From contig CM042692.1 in the NCBI GenBank assembly GCA_023614405.1, forward strand, positions 120,707,503 to 120,771,502: a stretch of 64,000 bases of DNA, read 5' to 3'. Both the position numbers and the translations under genes were made by a program. This DNA is from Avena insularis. Lineage: Eukaryota; Streptophyta; Magnoliopsida; Poales; Poaceae. Below, in pieces: positions 12,901-24,900 of the stretch (its first letter is position 1; each line of letters starts with the position of its first letter). The notes beneath the pieces were generated by a model that did not search any database, had not been told where the DNA came from, and worked only from the letters and a program-made list of their open reading frames with translations.

Positions 12901-15900
12901 GCAAACAATCATGCCATGATGAATGATGCACAATTTGCATGGCAATAAAGTAGCATGGCATGGGTGAGGTGTGGAATACAAGAATAAATCATTTTATTGA
13001 GTTTTAGCCCTATTTTATTCTCATATTAGTTGCTGTACACATTATATTTATATGATGCATGCTTCAATTCAAACCAGGGAATGCATAAACAGAAAGGTCT
13101 CGTCGAGCTAATCATTTTAGACATATTATTTGTTAAATTTGGAGTTATAAAACAAAAGTTATTAATTTATTAAGGGAAAAGGGCATTTTATTGTAATTTT
13201 AATCAACTTGGAAAATAAAGTGCCCAAATTATATTTTGAAGGCTATATTTGGGTTCCTCACATTTTTCTGATTTGAAATCATATATTAATTGTATTAATT
13301 GGATTTGTATTTTAAAAGTTATATTAAAACATATTTAAATTTGAATTTGAAATAATTTGAAAAAGATTTGAATTAAAACAGATATAAGCAGAGACTTTTG
13401 CACTCAGGCAGAGCTAACCCAAGTCACCCAGGTGGGACCCGTCTTGTTGGCGACACCTGAGCCATTGGGCTTTTCTCATCTTGGCAGATAGCTAGCTCAG
13501 AGGCGAAGGTGGGACCAACGACTGAGCCCACGCTGGCCAGCAGCGCTTGAGGGACCGACAGCGGGCTGGGGCGTGGGTTGAAGTTGAAAGAGGCAGGGTT
13601 CCTGTAAAGCGCTAAGCGTGGACTAGTGGGCCTAGAGGAGCGCGGGTTAAGCATCAAAAAGGCTCAGGGGGGTATGTGTAAAAAGGGTGCCGCCTTTTTT
13701 TCTTCTAAACGTCGTCGCCGACCGTCGGTGTCTTGGCAGGGCGGGAATCGATCTCGTCACGCGCAGGCGTCTTGGCAGGCCGAGAAGCGTGCGGGTTGGT
13801 GTCAGGGGGGTGGGCGAGGCCTAGATAGGGTTTTCTGCAGCTGCGCAGCCGGAGGAGGACAGCGCGGCGGCCTGAGAGGTGCTCGGCGGTTGGTCCGGCG
13901 AATCTAAGGCGGCACGGCGAAGGGGTCCATGTCGGGGAGGTCGGGGAGCTCACCGAGAGGTTGTTGGTGGCGTTGGATCGGGTCGGCGAAAGCGCAGGAT
14001 CGTGGCGGGAGCCAAGGACGACCGAGAAGCGGTGGGTTCCCGGTGGTCTGGGGCTGCGGGGCTCTGGGCTCTCCAGCAGTACAGGTACCTCTAGGCCTCT
14101 CCTCTCCCTGACTCCTCTTCTTCTCCGTCTTGCTGCCTGGCACCGCATGGCCGCGTGGCGTGGAGGCCGATTGGGGTGGCATGGTGTGTAAATGATGGCC
14201 GGTGGAGAAGAGAGAGGAGAGGCAGGGCGTCTCGGCCAGATCTGGAGAGGCCAGGGGAGAACCGTGAGTGGTGGTGGAGAGCAGAGAGGAGGGGGAGATG
14301 CCGTGGGGGTGGGGTAGATGGAAAAGGTGGCTCGGCCACCTTTCCTCTCCCTCCTTCACGTGCTCGGTCGACAGGGGCAGGGCAAGGGCAGGTGAGGCTT
14401 CCAGGTGGGGCCAGGGTGGGCCAAGGAGGGGGTTCGGTGTGGGTCATGCAGGGCAGGGAGAGAGGAGTAAGGAGGAGAGGGTAGGCTCGGGTTGGGTGGT
14501 GGTAGCCTCGGGCTAGGGTTGGCATTAGGGTTGGGGCCAGCAAGGAGGGGAGAGGAGAGAGGCCGAGAGAGGGTAGGGTAGCTCAGGGTTTTGCTTAGAA
14601 GGGGGTGTGAGGGTTAGGGTTAGATGGGGGGTATGGGTAGATTAGAGGAGATGGAGAGGTTTGTAGCTAGGGTTTGCCTTGGACAAGATCAAGCATGAAC
14701 AAGGCTAGCTCAAGCAAGATCTAAGCAAGGAAAAGAGAGGGGGAGATGAGGTGGTGGGGGATTTAAGCAAGATCAAAAAGATCAAGCCCAAAAGAAAAGG
14801 ATATAGCTAGAGATGATCCTCTCAAGATTCAAATAAAAACCAAATACTAGAAAAGGTGGTACTTGCATGGCCCATGCAAAATATTTAATGCCATGTTGAT
14901 TCTTGTGAAAACAATAATATTAAACATGGCATTGTTCATTTGCATTTCCAAAGGTGGAATAAAGCCAAGCAAAAGAAATGAAAGGATGCCCCATGTGGAG
15001 TAGTTGGAGATGGCCATATTTGAAATACAATGGGACTTGCTAGTGTGTATATGCCACTAGGTATTTAATAAGCCCACAAAATATCCCAACATGATGATAA
15101 CCCCAAAACAACACATATGGAAGCCAAGAAAAGGTTCCACTCACATGGCATGCCAAGGTGGCCATGTGGCTCTCATAACCCAATAATGTGAAAACAATAT
15201 GGTGCATATATGGGAGCAAGTGGAAAGAATTGGATCCATCCCAACCCACATGAGCTAGAGGTAAACTCAATTGAAGTGCAAAGCTCATATTTAGTTGGAT
15301 GGTGGAATTATAAGGTGGTGAAAAAAAAGGTGGTGGAGTTAGTAAAAGATATGCCCCCAACTCAACTTGGGCATTAAACAATATATCAAGAACCAAATAC
15401 AATATCAAGAGGCAAATACAATTTACAATGCATATGAGATAAGAACCAAAACAAAAAGGGTTTTATATGATGCTCAAATGCAAGGAGGCATGATGACATG
15501 AGCATGATATCATTATGATGCAACAGTTATATCTATGAAGGTAGCATATATCTAGACTAGGCTAGTAGCATTGCAATTGTTAGACAATTGGGATGCTACA
15601 ACTCTCCCCCACTAAACAAGAATCTCGCCCCGAGATTCCTAGGAAAAAGAAAACAACACAAGGAGAGGCGGGTGTTCGGAACGAAGGTGATCCTTGCGTT
15701 CCCAAGATGATGAAGAACGGAATGTGCGACCACTACACCTTGCAAAACTTGCTAGACTTGTTGCGAGTCTTGCGTTTTGCTTGAGAAACAATGGTTATAA
15801 GAGTTGAAGGATTGTCGTGAGACAAGAAGGATAGGATGGACATAGCTCCGGTTTTCTCAAGAAACATGATAAAAGAAGAGATCCAGTTGTGAAAGAAAAG

Positions 15901-18900
15901 ACAAGATGATGAATCATGGATAAGAAAAGACACACCGTTAAGATTAAAGATTTACCGATACTAGAGAGGATGGCTCTTTGTCTCGCCGGAAGAAAAGAGC
16001 TAGATTGGAGAGGTTTGAACCACTATGACAATAGCATCGTATCCTCTCTCGGATTGGAGGAATGAAGTATGGAAACAATATTGCCTTCAAACAATAGAGT
16101 CCCTTGATATGAGCAGAAAGATTTAGTTAGACATCGTCGGATTAGATTCTTGTTGCGCCGGTAAGAACCCAAAGGATCACGCAATTGAGGTGCGCAGATA
16201 TAACTTCTAGAGACGAATGTGAAACTAGATCATGGTGGAATCCCGAGAAGCAAAGAATATGGAGGATCTGGAGTTTATTGTAGAGATACTTATTGCTTCC
16301 GTTAGCCTTGAGGCTAACGCAATAGATTTGCGGCTGATGGCCTCATCCATAATTGGCTTTACCACAGCAAAAGAATTGATGAAACAAAGAGAGATAGCTT
16401 CCTTCCATCTTGTTTGGGGATGTAGAGCACCGGTAGAAAGACGAGGACCGAAAGAGTTTGCGTTTGTTTCCACCAGATAATTGTAGATTTTGCTCCGTGT
16501 AGAAAGGACGAGATCACCCACAAGAGATTATTGATTACTTTCTTCGAGAGAGCACTCCGGAAAAAACAAAGACGGAAGTGAAAGCATCGAGGGATAAAGG
16601 CCACTTCCAACTTCCGTGGAATGAGTGAAATCACATTAATTCACCAATTCACTGTACAAGAGCGAATGATAAGAGTAGTGGTATGGTAGCTACTCCATCC
16701 CGCACTCAAAGCATTACTCCGCACATGAATAGGAAAACCATGCAACCCAACTACCGAAACAGACTGAAGGTATTGACAAGGATAACTCATGGAACTCCGT
16801 TAGAAAACAAGGATAGATGCAACCGATTCACCGGATCCAAGATAGATAAGGGTGATGATGTTGTCGTCAGATCATAAGTAACCAGCCACCGGAAGGATAT
16901 GAAGGAAGATCACGGAGACAACTGCAAGATTCCACAGATAAAGAAAAAGATAGCACCACTTGCACATAACGATTACAAAAGATCTGAAAGATCTTCATGG
17001 CCTCCGGTGGATTGAGCATAGACGATAGAGCGAGAGGGTTTCAAGAGATCACTTGACGAGACTGAGGTGAAAAGAACTCCATGTTCTCCTTGAAAGGATT
17101 GAGAAAGATTTAGCAGCCTTGAGGAAACTTCGGCGGAACGACGATGATAACTTGCCAACAAGGAACAACTCCGGATTGGTTGAAGATGGAGGATGGAATT
17201 AACAATGAGCTTGCTGATTCCAGAATTTAAGCGATCTATTAAGCAGAAGGACGTGGCCGAGATAGGTGACTTCAAAAAGTCAGAGTTCTTACTTTGAGAA
17301 CTTTGCACACAGGCAGTGTTCTCGAAGCTTGAGAGAAGAAAACACAGATGATCTTCCATGTTCTTCCATAGATATGGAATAGGCAAGCATATTATCAACA
17401 TATACCACCATGGATGAGCAAGATATTCCCAGAATATCACGTTCAAGCGGCGAGAGAAACGAACAAATGCTCGAAACACTTTCTGAGCTCAACGTTCTTA
17501 GAAAGATCAATATTAAGAGCACGGGTTCGTGTTGAAGGAGAGGCACTGACAGAATAGATTATCTGGTCCTTCGGAAGAAAAGAAATGTTACCCGGTTCAC
17601 ATTGTCGATTGGATCACCGGTTACAAAGATAAAGAGATCTTGGATAAGAACCGATGATATAGCTTTGCTTATGGTATGAGCTATCAGAGACGAAAAAGAT
17701 GTGCAGATATGGAGTTGAAAAAGATATGCAGCATGATAACAGATGATAGACCACCGCAGTGCCTTGGGAAACCCCGGATTGCCAAAGATGCTTGAATATG
17801 CATAGATATGATCACGGTGTAACTCAATTCACAGGAGATAACCGTCACCATTTAGCTATGCCGAGAGCCAAATTACAATCACCAGTATCGGATCGACACA
17901 TGTTATGTAATTAGCCTAAAAGAATTGGAGATGATATAAACTCCAGGATTAAGCGCCGGTGACAAAAGATTGAGTTAGCATGGACATGCTGATAAAAGGA
18001 AGATAGATAATGTTTCACACACGACTGAAAAGGAGTGTGGAAACACAGATGTATCAAAGAAAAATTTTCCGCATTTTTCGGCATTAAAATACCAATAGAT
18101 GCGCAAAATCACTTAGCAGATAGAGATTAGCAACAGATGCTTGCACAGAAAGAGGAGTTGCTAGAAGGAAGAACACCCTTAAGAAGATGGCACCGGTTAA
18201 CAAGGAGTCAGATAGATCGCGCCGGTTTGCAAAAGCCTGTCAGTATGGAATGTGCCAACAGTTGATAACCAAAAGGCAGATAAAGATAACATGTTGGATG
18301 CAACAGATAGACAAGGAATTACACACACACACACTTTCTATGGTACTACGGAAACCCAGAACACGTGAATCCTAGTTTGAATTTTAAGAAGAGGATTGAA
18401 AACGTTACACTTCCTTACCAGAAAAGGGTGGTGGTTGCGTAAGAAAAAAAATGGAAGCAGTCCTACTCTCGCGTTTTGTTTTTCCCTAGTATACATAGCT
18501 ATTAAAATATTTGCTAGACTGACAACGACCATTTGGCTGAGACCCTGAAGGGCGGGATGGCTCTGATACCAATTGTAACTACCTCGGTGAATTACGCTCC
18601 TAGTTACAAGCCTGGACGAACAGAAATGGTTGAAATAATGCGGTGGGGCCCAAATGCCACTCACGGTAGACCTTTTCCGTCCCAACCATTTCCACACATC
18701 GGGCAAGAACAGGCAGGCGTGTCGGCTAAGGGATCAACTACATACACAAGTGAATATGTATGCAAGCCACCATACAACAGTACATCAGAGCCATTCCATC
18801 TAAAAGAAAGGAAATATAGCAACGCCATACGGCAAGATCCAAATATCCTAGATAGATATAATAGTTTAGGATATCTCCTCATACATCAAACATCAGAGTA

Positions 18901-21900
18901 TCAAAGTGAAGCGGAAGACAAAATCCGATACGGATAAGAAGCAAATCGGCATAAGATGCCCCATAAATAAGCAGATCCCGCCACAGATCTCACGGATCCC
19001 GCTTCGGAATCTCTACACGAATGATCGTTGCCCATCGTCGTCTCTTCCACCCAATATCCATCTTGTGAGTGTACTGTTCATCCGAACCAAATAATTTATC
19101 GTGTGAGACCCTAGGGGTATTTTCGGCAAGTCTTTATGCCTCTAAAGGGACACAACACAGGGTGCGCAATTGCGCAAAAGATAAACCCTAGCAATTCTAT
19201 AGATACTGCTAACCATCCGCCTAACCGGAGATGAGCGGATGTCCGTGAATTAATAACAACGATTATAACAGCTTATAACGGTAATCTTAATGATCCATCC
19301 TCCTCCTCGCTTACCGACGAGGAAGCGGACGAACAACCTCCCATCCGTTGGCAGTTTTATTATCCATTCCATGAGTGTTGCACTATTTACTAGTCCGGTA
19401 CCTAGTCTAGTCAAATTAAAAGCGGTCCTTTAGTTATGCTTGTCTATGATCGAAACGTGCTCCAAGTCGTCCATAACCGCGGACACGGCTTTCGAAAGTT
19501 TTACCTGCGAGGGTGCACAAATAGCAACACACTCGATATGCCTCGGAAAAACCAAATCAAAACCAACGAGGCGATCACGACAAAGCAATTACAAGATTCA
19601 GAAATATTTGGGGGCCACCCATTAAGCTACCCGAACGGAGTTAGTGACTCGAGACGGACTCAAGGTTTTGCGTCAATGGCGTGAACATCGGGAACCGAAA
19701 ATGTGACTGGCTTGTCGACACTGAAAACACTCCGCTTTCCTAATGCAGTGCTCCTCGCACAATCTTAAATAAAGCAGTAAAGCATGACATAAGTACAGGA
19801 TAGTAAATAAAACCTCAAACTAGTTTGTGGCCCCAAGAAATAAGAATGAATCAAGCTCTGGCTTAGGGGGGTTCATAAGCCTCCCGGATGTGGATAGCGC
19901 GAATATTCTTGGAACAGGAATCAAGTACTTGGGGTCTTACGGGACACAAGTGAGCCTGAAAAACCAAATAGCGAATATGGCTCACCGATGCCACTTTCAT
20001 TAGTTATCCCATTACTACTCAGGTTAAGTTGTTTAGGTACCTCGTTATCCATCAGACACTCACATACCCTACACATGCTGTTCTACGACTCGCATGGCTC
20101 AAACAACTCCTGTAGTAATGGCTCATGGGATGGAGGAACAAGCTTCGGTGGGGTTTAAAAGTAAAGGCCATGCAATACTTGGGATTCAATTTAATGCAAT
20201 CGCGACTCAATGATGCAAGAATAAGATAGAGGCAATAGGTGCTATATGTATGCAAGCCTGTGGTAGTGCTTGCCTGGCAGCTCAGTTGAAGCAATGGATG
20301 GATCTGGGTAGTGCTCCTGGTTCTCTTGATATATCCCCTGCTCAGCGTCTATTCGGAGAAGAACCAAACAAACAAGGGCCAACATAAATAAAGTGCGCAA
20401 GCATATGAATAAAATGCGACAAGCAAACAATCATGCCATGATGAATGATGCACAATTTGCATGGCAATAAAGTAGCATGGCATGGGTGAGGTGTGGAATA
20501 CAAGAATAAATCATTTTATTGAGTTTTAGCCCCATTTTATTCTCATATTAGTTGCTGTACACATTATATTTATATGATGCATGCTTCAATTCAAACCAGG
20601 GAATGCATAAACAGAAAGGTCTCGTCGAGCTAATCATTTTAGACATATTATTTGTTAAATTTGGAGTTATAAAACAAAAGTTATTAATTTATTAAGGGAA
20701 AAGGGCATTTTATTGTAATTTTAATCAACTTGGAAAATAAAGTGCCCAAATTATATTTTGAAGGCTATATTTGGGTTCCTCACATTTTTCTGATTTGAAA
20801 TCATATATTAATTGTATTAATTGGATTTGTATTTTAAAAGTTATATTAAAACAGATTTAAATTTGAATTTGAAATAATTTGAAAAAGATTTGAATTAAAA
20901 CAGATATAAGCAGAGACTTTTGCACTCAGGCAGAGCTAACCCAAGTCACCGACGGGTGGGACCGTCTTGCCGGGCGACCTGAGCTGGGGCTTTTCTCACT
21001 GCGCAGATAGCTAGCTCAGGAGGCAGACAGGTGGGACCAACGACCACAGGCCCACGCGCCAGCGAGCGAGCGCGCAGGGACCGACAGGTGGGGCTGCGGC
21101 TGGAGCGTGGGTTGAAGTTGAAAGAGGCCAGGGGGTTCCCTGTAAAAGCGCTAGCGCGGCTGACTAGTGGGCCTAGAGGAGCGCGGGTTAAGCATCAAAA
21201 AGGCTCAGGGGGGTATGTGTAAAAAGGGGTGCCGCCACTGTTTTTCTTCTCTGAAAACGTCTGTCGACCGGTCGGTGTGCGGCGCGGGGTGGGGAATCGA
21301 TCTCTGGTCACGGGCGTGCGCGCGGAGGGCCGGAACCGGTGCGGCTAGGTGCGGGTTGGTGTCAGGAGGGTGGGCGAGGCCTAGATAGGGTTTTCTGCAA
21401 CGCTGCAGCGAGGAGGACCGAGCGCGACGCCGGCGCACAGAGGGTGCTCGGCGGTTGGTCCGGCGAATCTAAGGCGGCACGGCGAAGGGGTCCATGTCGG
21501 GGAGGTCGGGGAGCTCACCGAGAGGTTGTTGGTGGCGTTGGATCGGGTCGGCGAGCAGAGGATCGGCGGCGAGGCAGACGCACCGAGGACTAGGGTTTCG
21601 CGTCGGGTCGGTGGTCCAATGGCCCTGACTCTGACGGCAGTCCCTAGGCCTCTCTCGCCTTCCTCGCTTCTTTTCTCTTCTGACCGGTGACGTAGCTGAG
21701 CTGGAAGTGGAGGCCGACGGTGGCGGCGATGGTGTAGACGGTGGCGGTGGAGAAGAGAGAGGAGAGGCAGGGCGTCTCGGCCAGATCTGGAGAGGCCAGG
21801 GGAGAACCGTGAGTGGTGGTGGAGAGCAGAGAGGAGGGGGAGATGCCGTGGGGGTGGGGTAGATGGAAAAGGTGGCTCGGCCACCTTTCCTCTCCCTCCT

Positions 21901-24900
21901 TCACGTGCTCGGTCGACGGCAAGCAGGGGCAAGGCGGGTGGGGCTTCAGGTGGGGCGAGGTGGAGCCAAGGAGGAGAGGGTAGGCTCGGGTTGGGTGGTG
22001 GTAGCCTCGGGCTAGGGTTGGCATTAGGGTTGGGGCCAGCAAGGAGGGGAGAGGAGAGAGGCCGAGAGAGGGTAGGGTAGCTCAGGGTTTTGCTTAGAAG
22101 GGGGTGTGAGGGTTAGGGTTAGATGGGGGGTATGGGTAGATTAGAGGAGATGGAGAGGTTTGTAGCTAGGGTTTGCCTTGGACAAGATCAAGCATGAACA
22201 AGGCTAGCTCAAGCAAGATCTAAGCAAGGAAAAGAGAGGGGGAGATGAGGTGGTGGGGGATTTAAGCAAGATCAAAAAGATCAAGCCCAAAAGAAAAGGA
22301 TATAGCTAGAGATGATCCTCTCAAGATTCAAATAAAAACCAAATACTAGAAAAGGTGGTACTTGCATGGCCCATGCAAAATATTTAATACCATGTTGATT
22401 CTTGTGAAAACAATAATATTAAACATGGCATTGTTCATTTGCATTTCCAAAGGTGGAATAAAGCCAAGCAAAAGAAATGAAAGGATGCCCCATGTGGAGT
22501 AGTTGGAGATGGCCATATTTGAAATACAATGGGACTTGCTAGTGTGTATATGCCACTAGGTATTTAATAAGCCCACAAAATATCCCAACATGATGATAAC
22601 CCCAAAACAACACATATGGAAGCCAAGAAAAGGTTCCACTCACATGGCATGCCAAGGTGGCCATGTGGCTCTCATAACCCAATAATGTGAAAACAATATG
22701 GTGCATATATGGGAGCAAGTGGAAAGAATTGGATCCATCCCAACCCACATGAGCTAGAGGTAAACTCAATTGAAGTGCAAAGCTCATATTTAGTTGGATG
22801 GTGGAATTATAAGGTGGTGAAAGAAAAGGTGGTGGAGTTAGTAAAAGATATGCCCCCAACTCAACTTGGGCATTAAACAATATATCAAGAACCAAATACA
22901 ATATCAAGAGGCAAATACAATTTACAATGCATATGAGATAAGAACCAAAACAAAAAGGGTTTTATATGATGCTCAAATGCAAGGAGGCATGATGACATGA
23001 GCATGATATCATTATGATGCAACAGTTATATCTATGAAGGTAGCATATATCTAGACTAGGCTAGTAGCATTGCAATTGTTAGACAATTGAGATGCTACAA
23101 CGGGCTGGCGCTGGATTCGCTCCCACCAACTGAGTGGCGGTCGATTACTTGATTTCCCTAAATGTTTGTGCATGTAGTGAGCTACGCTCTGTTACGTTTT
23201 TGCACTATGATACCTGGCTCACTGGTTGGTACCCTCCCTCCTCTACGGTTTGATCTCCATGGCCACATATATTCTGCACATATAGATCGTCTAAAGTTTA
23301 TTCTGCACATAGAGATCTTCTAAAGTAGATTGGTATGGCCCAGTCATTCAGTAATTAAACGGTCTAGAATGTTAAGAATCATAATACAGAAACTCTAGAT
23401 GATTAGGTATTTAAGTTATCAGTCAAGATGGACATGTTGTGAACGCCTCTGCTGCGTAGATTATAGGGATGGTTCACTGGCGGGCGAGAGCGTCGCCTGC
23501 GGTTTGGTGCCGTGACCGGCGTGTTGAGAAGATAACAGGGGTAGATGAGAGAAACTAGAGAGGTAGGGATTAGCAATTGGAAGATTGAGGGCTTATTACT
23601 GCTTGACCCAAAACACACGGGATACACATCCTCTTATAGGAGAGGACCAATGCCTGGAGGCATGATGCAAACCTACTAGGACTAATAGTAGTATTCAACT
23701 AGGACTCTGCTCTTACTCTGACACAAAATAACTCATATTAATTGACATGGACTCTAATTATGGAAGCTACTATTGCCAACTGCTACCATCTATGCTATTG
23801 ACGCTACAACAGGACGAGTTACAGTGATTTGCCATGTGAAATTAAGAATCTTTCTCTCTGAAAAGGTCCAACTCCTTGCAGGCTTGACCTTCTTATCATT
23901 TAGGGAGCTTGGCATTTTTTGTTGATTATACAGCTTATAAATGTGCTACTAGCAAGGTTTCCAAATCCCAACAGCAACTCGACGGAGATTGTGTTTTTTC
24001 TCCGGGTTTTGTAATGCTGCCAGTGGCAGGTTTGGAGATGCTAGGTGATGAATTTATGATCCCGTGTTGTTGCAAGATCAAGGAAACTTGATTCAAATGA
24101 TGCGAAGTTTAAAAAAAGGGTACCTTAGTGGGTACCAGTTTTTTCTACCTACCATGGTGAATATACGTCAATAACTGCAAACTAAAGGTGCTTTAAATAA
24201 TTAGTGAGACCAGGAAACACCTTCCTATGTTGACGGAGGGATTAGATTGGATAATTAGAGTTATGACTATCCACACCTTTTGATTAATAATCTCGACTGG
24301 TAGTGAGACAATCTAATCTTTGGTTTTCCATGTTTAATTTACATACTGAAATGAAAAATAAAATTATACAGATAAAATTTCTGTACAATGCATTTATTAC
24401 CCCTTGTCGCCTCAGCTATTCGTCATCGCGGTCGACGTCCTCGGCAAGATCTTCAAAAGGGCCATCGACCTTGGTATCCTGCAGAGGCTACACCCCAGGC
24501 GCACGGTCCCGTCCATCTCGCTCTATGCGGATGACGTGATCCTTTTCTGCCACGTCAGTACCGGCGACATCGCGGCAGTACAGGCAATACTACAGATTTT
24601 CGGGCAAGCCTCGGGCCTACAGGTGAACTACACCAAGAGCTCAGCCACACTGATTCGATGTGAGACTGAGGACGCCACCACTCTACTGCAACCCCTGGGC
24701 TGCCAGATCGTTGAGTTCCCCATCACATATCTTGGGATTCCACTCACGATCCGCAAGCCAACATCCGCGCAGATGGAACCGTTAGTTGAGAGGATGGCCG
24801 CCAGGCTACCTACATGGAAATCACGCCTGATGCAGAAGCCGGGTAGACTGGCCCTGATCAAATCCGTCTTGGGAGCTATCCCCATTCACCAGCTGCTTGT

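Larger units (their letters stand above)
11034..23099 (-). mobile_element. LARD-like non-autonomous LTR retrotransposon (Sukkula-type architecture), antisense in intron 3
   Basis: Two long direct repeats (11034-15600, 4567 bp; 18574-23099, 4526 bp) flank a 2973-bp domain without coding sequence. Perfect 5-bp target duplications ACGGG lie at 11029-11033 and 23100-23104. Orientation is minus: the primer-binding site (complement of tRNA-Met, TGGTATCAGAGCCA) is at 18558-18571, and the polypurine tract (complement of ACTCTCCCCCACTA) abuts 15600. Minus-strand LTR ends are TGTAGC...AGTTACA. Very long LTRs, no ORFs and a roughly 3-kb internal domain are the definition of LARDs described from barley and relatives. 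The exact family is inferred from architecture only. Confidence 0.88.

Noticed and set aside
13400..14550. Many overlapping open frames on both strands in the GC-rich LTR block (also 20950-22050)
   Set aside because: They change between the two LTR copies because of indels and show no domain; composition-driven.
14520..14640. GGGTTAGGGTTAG telomere-like stretch (also about 22015-22130)
   Set aside because: Only two degenerate units in a G-rich LTR; plant telomeres use TTTAGGG and no array is present.
15040..15408. 122-codon open frame conserved in both LARD LTRs (also 22539-22907)
   Set aside because: The LTR copies are nearly identical there, so conservation is trivial; no domain and no start context evidence. 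Kept only as a note in the LTR entry.
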